Notes: generated by a model from the sequence alone, not told the origin. Shown: positions 9,626 to 21,635, counted from the stretch's first letter. The stretch: DNA of 64,000 nucleotides from Conchocele bisecta (GCA_029237695.1 CM055268.1:57249131-57313130); one strand, 5' to 3'. Made by a program: numbers and translations.

Positions 9626-10228
9626 TAGGATTCCTCTGTAGAATAGCGAATCAGATCTGATTCACACTTTATCAGTTGGTTGTGAACTATGTTCTACATT
9701 TATGAACTTAAATGAGTGTTAATATTATGAAAATACCATATTCAAGTAATTATGACATATGTAGATAACCTGATAAAGTAAATGTATGCTATAATTAACA
9801 AGTGACCCAGTCCGTGGCAGCCAAATTCAACATGTAAAAGTTAAAGGTATATGCCCACTCAGTAGACACAGACTGTCCTTTATATCAAAGACATAATCTG
9901 AGTCATTTTCTGTCAAAATAAACATTCATTCACCATAACCCCACGTATTGATTGGCATTATTACACATTTTATATCAGACCTAAATTTCTACACTGATAT
10001 CAGGGGCGATAACCGTGTTTCATTAAAATGTTAACGGACATTACTAATTTTTCTCTGTATTTATTTTTTGATGTGCAATGATCATGCTTTAAAATCTGTC
10101 GAAAAAATAATTTGTTCAGGTGATGCGTTTAATTAGTATAAATAATTAAAACATATCATGCCTCATTTGCATATGAAAATAGCCCAATACCACTGATCTG
10201 ATTCGCTATTCTGAAGAGGAATCCTATG
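9624..10228. mobile_element. TIR element (about 600 bp) containing a family J-like core
   Basis: The termini CATAGGATTCCTCTGTAGAA and the inverse of CTGAAGAGGAATCCTATG extend about 34 bp inward. The interior from 9840 (AAAGGTATATGCCCACTCAG) matches 15640-15910 in inverted orientation. Confidence 0.75.
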
Positions 10229-10419
10229 AGTGGAATCGTAACTGCCTACGGACGGTATGGGAGTACATTGCAAGAGTTACCGTTCGCAACTAGAGGACAA
10301 GCTGTGAGTACCCACCGCTGGCTGTCCGCCCATACAGCGTGATATGCATATCTGTATAAAACAAATATTTGTGTTTCTAGTATCGGGCTACATATAGTGA
10401 CCACATTGTATGTATTTAC

Positions 10420-10662
10420 ACCTTTCACCCCTATGCAACTGGAATGGATTTGTATATGTTCATTTCCGGACCAATCCAATCATCACAAAATGATTTTCAG
10501 ACTATTCCATTTATGAAAAGGGGGCATTTTTTTCTACTCAAGATTGTGTTACTTGCAAAAAGTGCAGATCCTGACGAGACGGCCCGTCACGAACCGGCTC
10601 ATCTGAATCTACATTATTTGCCAATACCACTATACAGGCATGTGGTGTTGAAATGGTTATAA
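10420..10662. mobile_element. Family H element
   Basis: Shares CAAAATGATTTTCAGAC, TCCATTTATGAAAAGGGG and GATCCTGACGAGACGG with copies at 23577, 31090 and 35257. Confidence 0.65.
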
Positions 10663-10694
10663 TGCCTTATCCAACCTATTGAGATTAAAATATT

Positions 10695-10925
10695 TTACCG
10701 CTATCTTAATTTTTTGTCGTCTGCTGTTTCTTTTCCATTTTTATCATCAAAAACATGCTTCGACAGCACTTTAGAATAATTTACAACATGCTTTGACAGC
10801 AATTTAGAATCATTTCCATTGGAAATGATTCTGGAGTGCTGTCAAACCATGTTTTTATTGATAAATAAGGCAAGATATAAAAGCGACAGCAGACTACAAT
10901 TGTTGTGTGTAGCGGTCTAAGGGTT
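10695..10925. mobile_element. Family C fold-back element with a duplicated inner arm
   Basis: The palindromic core AATCATTTCCATTGGAAATG is flanked by CTTTGACAGCA and GTGCTGTCAAA, with ends GTCGTCTGCTG and AAGGGTTAAT. One arm is duplicated (10755-10800). Confidence 0.75.
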
Positions 10926-11589
10926 AATATGACAATACCAAGCTTATTTCACTTGTGATCAGTGTAGGAGTGCAGGCTGGCGGTCTGGGTCTACAGGCTG
11001 GTCTGGGTCTACACTGGTCTCACTGGAAATGAGCATGGTTTCGTCAGACCATGTCATGTATGTAATTATATATATTTTTTAATTTTCTATTGTTAAGTTT
11101 AGCGATTTATTCTTATTTTTGTTTAAATAAATCGTGAAATTGTAAAAAACATGTTGACTTGTTCTGTTCTTCCACTATCATATGCCAAATGGGTTGTTTA
11201 AAGTTGTGCAAAATAATTCTGTCAAGTAATGACTTTTGGTACTCAGAAAATGACCATTATTATGTCGCCGCAACAATAGTTGTAGGTGACATATAGTGTT
11301 TACCCTGTCCGTCTGTCCGTCAGTAGACAATTTACCATGTCTGGCCGATTCTCTTCATACGCCATATACATCTCAACCATTTAGTGAAGGAGTGCGTAAC
11401 CGTTGAAATTGTTTTGCCGTCCCACTGTCACAGTCGAAAAAGGGGCATAACTACGGATGGATCAGTGGCACTTTTTCGACTGTGAACATATATTTGTTCT
11501 TGTCCGGCGAATTATTTCTACAGTTTTTAGCCGATTCTCTTCATACTCGGTTTACATCTAGTGCAGGAGTGTGTAACGTAAAAATGTTC
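10926..11589. other. No gene seen; repeat-like sequence
   Basis: Contains an internal duplication (GATTCTCTTCATAC at about 11346 and 11531) and TCCGTCTGTCCGTC. The rest is AT-rich without coding signals. Confidence 0.4.
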
Positions 11590-11752
11590 ACTGTCTCACC
11601 GATTTATAAGAATGGGTGTTTTTCTTCTAAAAATAAATTACTTGCAAAACGTGCAGATCCTGATGAGACCGCTAGTCATGAGCCGGCTCATCTGGATCTA
11701 CACTGTTTGCAAACACTGTTAAAAAGGTATGTAGTATTGAAAGCGTTAAGAT
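11590..11752. mobile_element. Family H element, right half
   Basis: TTACTTGCAAAACGTGCAGA and the palindrome around GCTAGTCATGAGCCGGCTCA match the right half of other H copies. Confidence 0.6.
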
Positions 11753-11759
11753 CCAAATG

Positions 11760-12109
11760 AAATGTATGAAAACTAAAATTGTGGTATTATTTAGTCAAGT
11801 TTCTTTTTCCTCCCAAAGCCCCCATCAATTGTAGAGCTACCTCTACAAACGCCACCCTTCAGAAAAAACACAACCCTGTTGTACATAGGGAGGTTAATTA
11901 TATAGGCATTTATCAAGTAACACGCTTTGTATTGGCCAAATGCTGACTGACTGATATAACGTCGTATCAGGTCAATGCTTGTGTAAAAAACAAATTTAAA
12001 ATCTGATGTTACATTGGTCGAATGGCGTCACGGCATGACATTACCTAACGACATAAACAGTCTACGTCCTTTACAACAAAAGATATTTTATATTTGACCA
12101 TCGGGTAAC
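11760..12109. other. No gene or clear repeat seen
   Basis: Low-complexity intergenic DNA with frequent stops in all frames. A short I-like phrase (GTAGAGCTACCTCTACAA) occurs near 11830. Confidence 0.35.
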
Positions 12110-12330
12110 GTTTGTTTGTTTATTGGTGTTTAACGCCTATAAACAGCTATGGTCATTTAAGGCCCGGCCAACGGGTTAGATTCCGCATTTAACCTGCTGC
12201 ATTGAGGGGAAATCCCAAAATCAGAACGGAATATTTACATCGATATCAAATATATTCAGCCCTGAAATTAGAATAACCCGACCTGGTGACAGGTCCACAC
12301 CACAAAGTCACTTGGCCCTTTCCCCCCTAA
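12110..12330 (-). mobile_element. Family G SINE-like element, truncated
   Basis: The (GTTT)n start is the reverse of the AAAC tail. It continues through ATTCAGCCCTGAAATTAGAA and stops after GTCACTTGGCCC, so the head is missing. Confidence 0.65.
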
Positions 12331-12467
12331 AAGTAATAGCAGTAGTCGGGTAGCGTAAAACGTTACCGGATAAATATAATACAAGGCTAGTGAATGTTGA
12401 TATCGAGGTTATCAGTGGCATATATTTTTTTTATTATGTACGGTACGTCCATCACTCAAATTTATAC

Positions 12468-12684
12468 AGTGGAACCTCTCTAACCCAGACACTGTGGGAT
12501 GTCCCCAGGGAGTCTGGTTTAGAGAGGTTCCACTGTTAATCGGACATACAACTACTCCAAGACACGCGTGGGTGCTTTGCAGTCACGAACAGACATACTC
12601 AGCGCAGATAAACGGCAATGAACCCAATTGCAATTAAGTAGCACCAACTTGTATTTGTGTCCGGTTTAGAGGGGTTCGACTGTA
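12468..12684. mobile_element. Family I fold-back element
   Basis: TACAGTGGAACCTCTCTAAC and GTTTAGAGAGGTTCCACTGT form an inner hairpin. A second inverted end, GGTTTAGAGGGGTTCGACTG, closes the unit. Confidence 0.65.
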
Positions 12685-12842
12685 TACACCAGCAAAAATA
12701 TACATGAAATAAACAAATTAGTGATTATTTAGAAGGAACTATTTTATAAGGTGAAAATGTAGTTTCGGTACTGACCAATATGAACTTATGTAAAACTATC
12801 GATGATAGTTCCATGTTAACTGGGAAACAAAAGTATGCATAT

Positions 12843-13012
12843 GTGGCTGTGACTGGAGAAACCAGTGTTGACCAGATCAGCCATTCCATCCAACACCTGT
12901 CATGCTACTAACAAGCAATATAAATCGTTATCAGGTTACAGGAGTGTGCCATTTGATCAGGAGCTATACTGGTCACAAATCCCATAAGACCCATTTCTCC
13001 AGCTACAGCCAC
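12843..13012. mobile_element. Family E fold-back element
   Basis: Starts GTGGCTGTGACTGGAGAAAC and ends with the near-inverse, CCCATTTCTCCAGCTACAGC. Confidence 0.65.
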
Positions 13013-13301
13013 TTATAATGATGGCTCTTACAGAAATTGAGTTGTTATAGGGAAGTGGCCATTCATGTATGTTTGACTGTACATGTACGTGCAAGCGATA
13101 ATAACAACAAAGGGTGAAAGAATACCAATAGTTCGTGGTTTTATTACAAAACTATCAAATGCAATGTATAAGTGATAAACAATAAATTATGCGATCAAAC
13201 AAAGCAAATCCCTCACGAAGCATCAATTAATACTCCCTATAACAAAGTTCTGACCATCACGTCTCACGTTCTCAAGTAGGTTTATAACTTTTATTTCATA
13301 T

Positions 13302-13507
13302 AATCCTTAGAATGCCGGAAACAAAAAAATTGTCGTCTGCTGTTGTTTAATATTGTGTCATTATTCTCAATAGAAACAGGATTTGGCAGCACTTTAGAAT
13401 CATTTCCATTGGAAATTATTCTAAAGTGCTGTCAAACCATGTCTTTGATAAGAAAAATAAAACACAACCAGCAGACGACACAATTTAATTCAGCAGTGTA
13501 AGGGTTA
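13302..13507. mobile_element. Family C fold-back element
   Basis: The core AATCATTTCCATTGGAAATT lies between GGCAGCACTTTAG and CTAAAGTGCTGTCAAA, with ends TAATCCTTAGAATGC and AAGGGTTAAA. Confidence 0.75.
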
Positions 13508-13554
13508 AAGTGCTGACAAACTGCTTTTTTTTATAAAATTGGAAAATACAAATA

Positions 13555-13770
13555 ACAAGGGCATTGTTATCACTAAGCTAATCCCCTCGCTGGCAGCCTT
13601 GATACAAAATTTAACATTTTTGCCTTACAAACTTTGACCTTGGGTGGTCGGATGTGGGTCATGTGCAAAACAAAGCACCATCCCTACATTGTGGCCAAAT
13701 AGTATCATAATCGATGAAGCTTAAGTTATTGAAAAAAGAAAGGTGTTGCTAACATAGACACATACATAAC
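13555..13770. mobile_element. Family L fragment
   Basis: GGCATTGTTATCACTAAGCT is shared with 22024, and GACCTTGGGTGGTCGGATGT with 22918, but the middle is deleted. Confidence 0.55.
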
Positions 13771-13781
13771 AGAATACATCT

Positions 13782-14191
13782 TTGTTTGTTTGTTAGGGTT
13801 TAATGGCTATTCAACAGCTAAGGTCATTTAAGGTGGGTCAATGGTTTAGTACTAAATCCCATATATTACCTGTACAAGTACATGTACAAATGGGGGGAAA
13901 ATCCCAAAATCAGAACTGAATATTTACAATAAAAAATCTATATATTCAGCCCTGAAATCAGAATAATCCTGATCTGATGCATCTTGGCCCCCCTCCCAAA
14001 AGCAATAGGATCAGTAATAATCTTACCATTTGTATAATGCGCAATAACCCAATTCAACTACCAGGTAACAAAAGAGCCAAAGATAAAAACGTACCAAAAT
14101 GCATGAGGGTCAAACCAGGCAAATCGTGATTCCTATAAGAACGAACCCCTACCGTTAATTTACGCGTCGCGTTCACCCGACCACCACCCAC
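13782..14191 (-). mobile_element. Family G SINE-like element
   Basis: Near full length: (GTTT)n tail at left, CCATATATTACCTGTACAAG, ATTCAGCCCTGAAATCAGAA, and the head ending GACCACCACCC at right. Confidence 0.7.
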
Positions 14192-14589
14192 ACAGCATAC
14201 ATGTACAACATAAAGTCTGAATGCACAATACAACTCGTATGTAAATCTTTTAACATAGGTTCAAATGCAAGTTTAACCCATTCATCCCTACATACCTTAA
14301 AACAAACATTTGCAAACACTGTAGATCCAGATGAGACGGCTTGTTAGAAGATCAGGATATGCAGTGTTTGTAAGTACTTTTCCGGCATTTAAAAACACTC
14401 CTTATTCGATTGATGGACTAGTTCAGAATAAAATGAGCATGGAACTATCAATGTCAGATATTTAGGGGTGAAAGAGATATTCAAAATATACAACAAAAAA
14501 AGATATGCTAACATTCTCGAGATCACAAACATTTGTAAACGACAAAGTAAAGTAATAGTGTACAGTGTCCTGCAGGGGACGTATAATTC

Positions 14590-15535
14590 TTTTTTTTATT
14601 AATTCGTTCCCTCGAAATAACAATTTGTTCCCTCAATTTAACAATTTGTTCCCACAAATTAACAATTCGTTACCTCGAAGTAACAATTCGTTCCCACGAA
14701 ATGACAATTTGTTCGCTCAATTTAACAATTTGTTCCCACAGGAACAAATTGTTAATTCGTGGGAACGAATTGTTAATTCGAGGTAAATTGAGGGAACGAA
14801 TTGTCATTTTGTGGTTACGAATTGTTTATTCGAGGGAACAACTTGTTATATCGTGGGAGTGAGTGAGTGAGTGAATAGGGTTTAACGTCCGCTTTTCTGA
14901 CATAGAGGTACAAGCCTCAGGGAGTCTACACGCAGACGGGTCAACGGGGTCGAGTCCCGTATCCACCTGTCCGAGGGGGGTAAATCCCAACTTCAGAACT
15001 CAATATTTACAATCAAAATATATATTCAGTCCTGAAATTAGAACAACCTGATCTGGTGCCAGGCCCTCGCCACACCAGCATCATTTATCCCATCCCTAAA
15101 AGTAATAGGATTAGCGCTAATCTTACTTTTATATATGGGGCATAGCCTGACTCAACTCTCACATACAAGAAAGCCAAAAATGTACATGAGGGCCAAATCC
15201 GGTATAGTGGGTTCCGGAAAGTATGAACCCAATCGTTAAGCCAGTTTAGTCGCCTTTTACGACAAGCAATGGCTACTGCAGCACTATTCTCAGGATCAGT
15301 TGATCCCGCCCCGGTGCCTGCACGGGGCTTTATATCGTGGGAACGAATTGTCAATTCAAGGGAACAAATTGTTAAATTGAGGGAACAAATTGTTATTTTG
15401 TGGGAACGAATTGTTAATTCGAGGGAACGAATTGTTAATTCGAGGGAACAAATTATAATATCGTGGGAACGAATTCTTAATTCGAGGGAACGCATTGCTA
15501 AATTGAGGGAACAAATTGTTATTACGTGGAAAGAA
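14590..15535. repeat. Inverted 21-bp minisatellite, interrupted by a SINE
   Basis: The unit GGGAACGAATTGTTAATTCG (about 21 bp) repeats in opposite orientation in two blocks, with the switch near 14740. The right block is split by the SINE at 14859-15328. Because 21 is divisible by three, the block reads open as a seven-residue repeat (WERIVNS / REQIVKL). I take this as a by-product of the period, not a protein. The flanks GTAATAGTGTACA at 14552-14564 and 15578-15590 look like a target duplication. Confidence 0.85.
14859..15328 (-). mobile_element. Young G2-type SINE-like element with 13-bp target duplication
   Basis: The left end is (GTGA)n then ATAGGGTTTAACGTCCGCTT, and the right end GGTGCCTGCACGGGGC. 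TTATATCGTGGGA flanks it on both sides (14846-14858, 15330-15342). It is nearly identical to 28278-28751. Confidence 0.85.
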
Positions 15536-15639
15536 CGTTACGGTAATAAAAATAATCCATGTCCCCTGCGGGGCTCCGTAATAGTGTACATGATAATTTC
15601 ACAAGAAAAATGTCACAGGTGATGCATACAATACCTGAA

Positions 15640-15910
15640 AAAAATAATATTTATTTTTTTAGATTATAAAGTTTGATCATTGCATACTAAAAAATAAATA
15701 CAGAGAATAAATAGTAATGGTCGTTAACATTGCAAGGAAACACGGTTATCGCCCCTGATATCAGTGTGGAAATTTACATCTGATATAAAATGTATAATAA
15801 TGCCAATCAATACGTGGGGTAATGGTGATAATGGATGTTTATTTTGCCAGAAAATGTCTCCGGTCATATAAAGAACAGTTTGTGCCTACTGAGTGGGCAT
15901 GTACCATTAA
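15640..15910 (-). mobile_element. Family J fragment
   Basis: Inverted relative to 9840-10090, sharing CGGTTATCGCCCCTGATATC and GTGCCTACTGAGTGGGCATG. Confidence 0.6.
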
Positions 15911-16010
15911 ATAATTCCAGCACAAAAATATTTACATAATTCCCCATTAAGTGTATGGGTGGCATTTTTGACTGGCCACAGATGTCATAAGCCGTAAATA
16001 TACAGTCATA

Positions 16011-16368
16011 ATTCCAGCACAATAATATTTACACAATTCCCTAACATTTGATTGGCCGTAGCAAGTCTCTGTCCAAAATTTATATCCAGGTAAACTCTCA
16101 TGCCGAACTACTTTCCGTAACCGTGAGGCGGAGTTAAAATAATTCTTAAGAAAACGGAAAATAAACACATTTTCTTGATGAATTTATTTCAAATGCTGGA
16201 ATTATAAGGAATGGATGAACGGCCTTTTTGTAGAATTTATCGGGGATATAAACTTGGAAAAGTCGCGGGTGAATACTGGACGAGGCCTTCCGGCCTTCGT
16301 CCAGTATTCCCGCAACTTTTCCAAGTTTATACCCCGATAAATTCCACAAAAAGGCCATTAATTCCTAT
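16011..16368. mobile_element. Family F palindrome element
   Basis: ATAATTCCAGCACAATAATA at left, then TTACGGAAAG-type flank, and a roughly 160-bp palindrome with arms GGAATGGATGAACGGCCTTT / GGCCATTAATTCC. One of eight copies in the window. Confidence 0.75.
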
Positions 16369-16469
16369 ATTAAATCCACAGATCTCATAAGCTCCATTTC
16401 TCCAGTCAAAGCCACAGATGTGCCACTGATTGAGAAAAAACCCTTAGGACATGTGTGGCCACTGTACAT

Positions 16470-16800
16470 GTATTTATTTATTTAATGGTATTTAATGGTA
16501 TTTAATGGCCTGTGAACAACAAAGGTCAATTTAGGCCAGGTTTCCTGGCTCAAATCCCAAATTCCACCTGTTGTGATGGAGGGTGAATCAGAACTGAATA
16601 TTTAAATAAAATATAGATATTCAGCCCTGAAATTAAAATAACATCACCTGGTGCCAGATCATCACCACACCAGAATTACGTAGCCCCAACCTCTAAAAGT
16701 AATAGGATTATTACATGTACTTATATAATGTGTATAACCGGATACAACTCTCATGTATCAGAAAGCAAACATGTACCCGAGGGTCAAACCAGGGGGTGTC
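16470..16800 (-). mobile_element. Family G SINE-like element, diverged
   Basis: ATTCAGCCCTGAAATTAAAA and AAAGTAATAGGATTATTACA match the family. The (GTTT)n tail is replaced by TTATTTATTTAATGGTATTT. Confidence 0.55.
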
Positions 16801-17090
16801 GGGTCAAAACATACCCAGGTCAAAACGTACCTGAAACAAAAGGGTCAAAACGTATCCAACATCGTGTCAAAATGTACCCATTATCGGGTCAAAACCTACA
16901 ATGGTCGGGTAAAAACATACCCACCAGCGAGTCGAAACATACACATTTGTGAAGTCAAAATGTACACACTTTTAACTTTTAGTGGGTACATATTGGCTTA
17001 AAATGTGTACAATTTGTGTCATAGTGAATACATTTTTACAATGAAGGTGTACATGTAGACTCGAAAGTAGGTATATTTTGACCCGAAGAC
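16800..17090. repeat. Degenerate tandem repeat of GGGTCAAAACGTACC
   Basis: GGTCAAAAC-type units recur every 16-33 bp, decaying towards the right, where the words invert (GGTACATATTGGCTTAAAAT). Two same-frame openings across it are trivial. Inverted copies of the motif lie at 18540-18612. Confidence 0.8.
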
Positions 17091-17094
17091 AAAG

Positions 17095-17850
17095 TATTGA
17101 GAAAAATATCTACTTTTTTTTAGAAATTTTCAATTTTACTAAATACTTGTTATTGTCAGTCAACAGCAGAATTTTTTGATAATGAGCCATTTTCTAAGAG
17201 ATATTCTAAACAATTTTAAATGAATTGAACTGGTTTTTGTTTTGTCAAAATCATTATGAAGAGAAATAATGCAATATGTAACCTGATGTAACGAGGAATG
17301 GAAATATTTCAATTATAGTTGTGTTACCATTAATAATGATATTAATGAATAACTTTAGAAAAATAAGTTTCAACATTATTCATTTCTACCGATGATCAGC
17401 ACAGAACATACAAACTTGTGACATACATGTAGTTGCATACTCTGAACTGATGTGAGGAATATCATAGTTCTCCAATGGAACTTGGCCATTGGAATGCTTT
17501 CCTTAGTATTTTATGTCATAATATTCCTGAAGTCATCAATCGTATGCTACTTTACAATATCATAAACATACTTTCTCAAAGGACTAGCGGAAATTATTAT
17601 ATTATCATATTTTTTTTTCGTATTTCTCAAATTAGTACATTCTCTAAATCACCATAATGACACGATTCTTAATGAGACGACCAATAAACAAAATGTACAT
17701 TCACAAAGAAATATCATAATACATAACATTTTAAAACAAAAGCAGCACCATTTTTCTTATTCCAAAAACAGATAGCGCCCAAAAGACTCGGATCATAGAG
17801 CAGTATTCACCAATACATCACTATAATATATTTTTTTTAAATTAATCATT
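17095..17850. other. No gene or clear repeat seen
   Basis: AT-rich DNA with stops in all frames. Nothing shared with the families named here was noticed. Confidence 0.4.
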
Positions 17851-17852
17851 AT

Positions 17853-18194
17853 ATGAATGAATGGCCTTTTTGTGGAATTTATCGGGGTGTAAACTTGGAA
17901 AAGTCGCGGGAATACTGGACGAAGGCCGGAAGACCTCGTCCAGTATTCCCGCGACTTTTCCAAGTTTATATTCCCGATAAATTCAACAAAAAGGCCATTC
18001 ATTCCTTATAATTCCAGCGTTTGAAATAAATTCATCAAGAACATGTGTTTTCTTAAGAATTATTTTAACTGCGCCTCACGGTTACGGAAAGTAGTTCGGC
18101 ATGGGAGTTTACTGGGATACAAATTTTGCAAATACTTGCTACAGGCCAATCAAATGTTAGGGAATTGTATAAATATTTTTGTGCTGGAATTATA
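17853..18194. mobile_element. Family F palindrome element
   Basis: The palindrome comes first (GAATGAATGGCCTTTTTGTG), then TTATAATTCCAGCGTTTGAA, and the end GTGCTGGAATTAT. Opposite orientation to 16011. Confidence 0.75.
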
Positions 18195-18484
18195 GACCAG
18201 TATTCGCCAATACATCACTATAATCTATTTTTTTTAAATTAATCATTGACTAATCATTGATCACATGTCAAATCCGTTGCAGCTGATCACATTCATCAAG
18301 GGTGAATACTTCAAATCATCAGAGCTCCAGATAAGCTTTGTGTCTAAAGCGTGCTAAACCCAAAGGGCCCCCGATTTCAAAATCAATGCATAGTATACTT
18401 TCACAAATGGATTATTGATTTTCTTCATTACTAAATAGTGAACAATTGATGAAAACAATGTAACAAATTTAAAAATTCACTTAT

Positions 18485-18612
18485 TTGAGTTGCAAAAAGC
18501 AAACACTGTTTGCTTTTTGCAGCTCAACTATGTTTTGACCCGACAAATTGGTACGTTGTGACCCTTTTGCTAAAGTACGTTCTGACTTGGGTACGTTTTG
18601 ACCGTTTTGACC
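18485..18612. repeat. Perfect short hairpin followed by inverted GGTCAAAACGTACC words
   Basis: GAGTTGCAAAAAGCAAACA pairs with TGTTTGCTTTTTGCAGCTC (18485-18533). After it come TTTTGACCCGACA, GTGACCC and GGGTACGTTTTGACC, the inverse of the array at 16800. Confidence 0.65.
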
Positions 18613-18735
18613 GCAATCCAAACCAGGGATATCGGGATTCCAGTAACAATGAAGAGTAAAGATCCAGATTGTACTCAAACAGTCAACATGGTCAACAGAA
18701 GGATCAAAAGCGGTTATTCAGGAATATAGATGTTA

Positions 18736-18822
18736 AAATGATTGAATGGCAACCAGTGCAGGCCCTGATCAGCCTGCGCGGATGCGCAGGCTGATCTGGG
18801 CCTACACTGGTTGCCATACGTT
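18736..18822. mobile_element. Short fold-back with E/H-like core
   Basis: GGCAACCAGTGCAGGCCCTG and CTGGGCCTACACTGGTTGCC enclose GATCAGCCTGCGC, a core shared in part with families E and H. Confidence 0.6.
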
Positions 18823-19128
18823 CTCAGCCACGGTCCATTGTGAGGGTTAATTCAAATAACAATATAATCCTTAGATTGTCAGCAAACTACATGTCTTCAA
18901 AAACTTCCCTATAACATTAACAAGGGTGAGGTAAGTGAAAACGTTTATACATCACACAAGAAACAACATGAAAAAAAATATGCATATTCATAACAGTCAA
19001 TTTCTTGGCTAATACGTAATAAATATTAATATGTTAATATATATGTTGTGCATGCACACAGGTGACCGAAACAATCCCATGACAGGGACTTGCAGTATAA
19101 TTATAAGGTCTGCAATGCGGTGAAATAC

Positions 19129-19810
19129 ATACCGTTTATTTAACCAGGTGAAACTGATTATCGTGAAATAATGCACAAGTGATTGGGTCTTCCGCTAAAC
19201 AAACGAGTGAGCGTAGCGAAACAAGTTTAGTATAAATCCCATATATTACCTGTACAAGTACATATGCATGTTCAAGTACATGTACAAATGGGGGGAAAAT
19301 CCCAAAATCAGAACTGAATATTTACAATAACAAAACTATATATTCAGCCCTGAAATCAGAATAATCCTGATCTGATGCCAGGTCCTCGCCACACCAGAAT
19401 CACTGGGCCCCTCCCAAAAGGAGTAGGATCAGTAATAATCTCATTACTTTTATAATGGGCAATAACCCAATTCAACTCCCAGGTAACTAAAGAACCAAAG
19501 ATAAAAACGTACCTGAGGGCCAAACCAGGCAAATCGTGATTCCTATAAGGAGGAACAGTTAATTTACGCCATCTCATTCGCCCGACCATCACCCATTCAA
19601 ATCAAGCGTAAAATATGGCCAAGAGTTATGCGAATTAATTTTACGATGACTGTCTCGCGATTCAGAGGGTGTGTCTGAGAACGTGATTTGATTGGTCGAA
19701 GGAAACGCGTCATTGCGACGTTACTGATGTCATTTCTTCATATATGGTAAACACGAGAGTGGTGTAAACTACTGCTGCCCAGTGGTGTAATACACCATTC
19801 AGTGTCACAG
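19129..19810. mobile_element. Family K element split by a SINE
   Basis: TACCGTTTATTTAACCAGGT at left and ATATGGTAAACACGAGAGTG at right match the uninterrupted copy at 45980-46410. The middle holds a family G element. Confidence 0.65.
19225..19596 (-). mobile_element. Family G SINE-like element nested in family K
   Basis: GTACAAGTACATATGCATGT, ATTCAGCCCTGAAATCAGAA and the head CCCGACCATCACCC are present. The (GTTT)n tail is missing. Confidence 0.65.
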
Positions 19811-19997
19811 TGTTGTTGAACTTGACTGTGTTAAAAAGTAATGTGTATTTGTGACATAGCACTAGTTTTGTCACCCAGTCATTCTGACAAAGTCGCCAAA
19901 ATCGACAGCCCCCGAAACTACCAATAACTTATACGGATTTGCATTCACTTTGTTGTATTGTCAGTCTCTCCGAGCATTGTCCACAATATATTTACAT

Positions 19998-20195
19998 CAG
20001 GGGCCCGTTTCACTAAACGTCGTACGACTAAAATGTTTGTTCAAAGTTCAAATTTAGATATGCAGCCTATGCTCAATGAATGTAAATCCAAAAAACGTTT
20101 ACAAAAAAACCTTGTTAATGTGAAATGACCAGACGCTCATAAGTTTGCACTTACAAACATTTTAGTCGTACAAAGTTTAGTCAAACGGACCCCTG
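19998..20195. mobile_element. Family A fold-back element
   Basis: GGGGCCCGTTTCACTAAACG at left and TTTAGTCAAACGGACCCCTG at right, with GCAGCCTATGCTCAATGAAT at the centre. Confidence 0.75.
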
Positions 20196-20345
20196 CTGTA
20201 TAATTTCATCTATCTAGAATGAGATGTGTGGTAATTCTGCTTCGTTATGCCTAACATCTGTAAATAACTCCGCAAATTATGTTGTTCAGTACTTCGAATA
20301 TATTTTAGCAGTCATTATTACAGCAAAACTAGCGGGACGTTACAT

Positions 20346-20709
20346 CATTAATAATTCCGGTATAAAATATTTACACAATTCCCTAACATTTGTGATTGGC
20401 CCGTAGCAAGTCTCTGTCCAAAATTTTATATCCCAGTAAAGTCCCACAACAAACTACTTTCCGTAACCGTGATGCGCAGTTAAAATAATTCTTAAGAAAA
20501 CGGAAAATAAACACATTTTCTTGATGAATTTATTTCAAATGCTGGAATTATACGGAATGAATGGCCTTTTTGTGGAATTTATCGGGGATATAAACTTGGA
20601 AAAAGTCGCGGGAATACTGGACGAGGCCTTCCGGCCTTCGTCCAGTATTCCCGCGACTTTTCCAAGTTTAGACCGCGATAAATTCCACAAAAAGGCCATT
20701 CATTCCTAT
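20346..20709. mobile_element. Family F palindrome element
   Basis: The flank starts TAATTCCGGTATAAAATATT. The palindrome ends GGCCATTCATTCCTATAA, with arms of about 60 bp. Confidence 0.75.
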
Positions 20710-20785
20710 AATATATATCATATGTACATGCTACTTTGCAGCTCTGTAAGTGGCACCGTGATGTTGAAATATGTCCTTTTACAAA

Positions 20786-21030
20786 TGTGAGACATGCCAT
20801 GTGATTTTGTACCTAAAAATATGCGATATCCCATGAAAAATATTTACAAAAGCTATGATATTTTCTGTAAATGACATTGAAATTTGACAAAATGTTCATA
20901 GCAAATGTGGGATTGTATTACGTATCTGCTGTGAACATTACGTCATCTTTCGACGTCATTTAAGGAAATATCAGTGTCTGTAAATATTTCATGAAAAATC
21001 ACACATGTACATGGGTACAAAATCACATGG
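20786..21030. mobile_element. Family D fold-back element
   Basis: GTGAGACATGCCATGTGATT at left and GGTACAAAATCACATGG at right. TTTACAAAAGCTATGATATT and its partner lie inside. Confidence 0.7.
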
Positions 21031-21287
21031 ATTGTGTCAATTGGTATTAGTACATTAAGATGTTTTAACAGATTTGGAAAAGGCATATCTTTCACCATGA
21101 TGCTAACTATTTAACTATTATCATTAGACAATTTATTTCTGTTACCTGTGCACATGCATTAAATAACAAAGAAAGTATCACACGTATGAAAGACATATGA
21201 AGTAATACAGTACGACTGGTACCTACCATAACAAAATTAAATACATTTGTCCAAAGTATTTCTCCTGTATAGATGGTGTGTGTGGGT

Positions 21288-21635
21288 GGGGGTCCCAAAA
21301 TCAGAACTGAATATTTACAAAAAATATGTATTGAACCTGAAATTAGAATATCCTGATCTGGTGCCAGGTCCTCACTACACCAGTGTCACTTAGCCCCAGC
21401 CCCTGAAAGTATTAGCATTACTGATTAGTATTAATCCTACGTCACGTACAAGAAAGCCTAAAACCACAAGGGTCCGAAGTTGTGCTGGGAAAAGTGTACG
21501 TGGTACGGATCCGATCGGTCGGCGTCTTAGTCGGTGGGCATCTTTTTATGGACCCCTGTGCCTAAAACGTACCCTGCGGGCTAAACTAAGGATATTAGGA
21601 TTCCGGTAAGGATGAATCCCGTCATTAAATTACTC
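21288..21635 (-). mobile_element. Family G SINE-like element, diverged
   Basis: CAGAACTGAATATTTACAAA, GTGCCAGGTCCTCACTACAC and GATTCCGGTAAGGATGAA are in family order. Confidence 0.55.

Noticed and set aside
15269..15622. Heptad-repeat protein WERIVNS/REQIVKL
   Set aside because: The open frame follows from a 21-bp repeat without stops. The inverse block is open too, and the frame runs on into SINE sequence.
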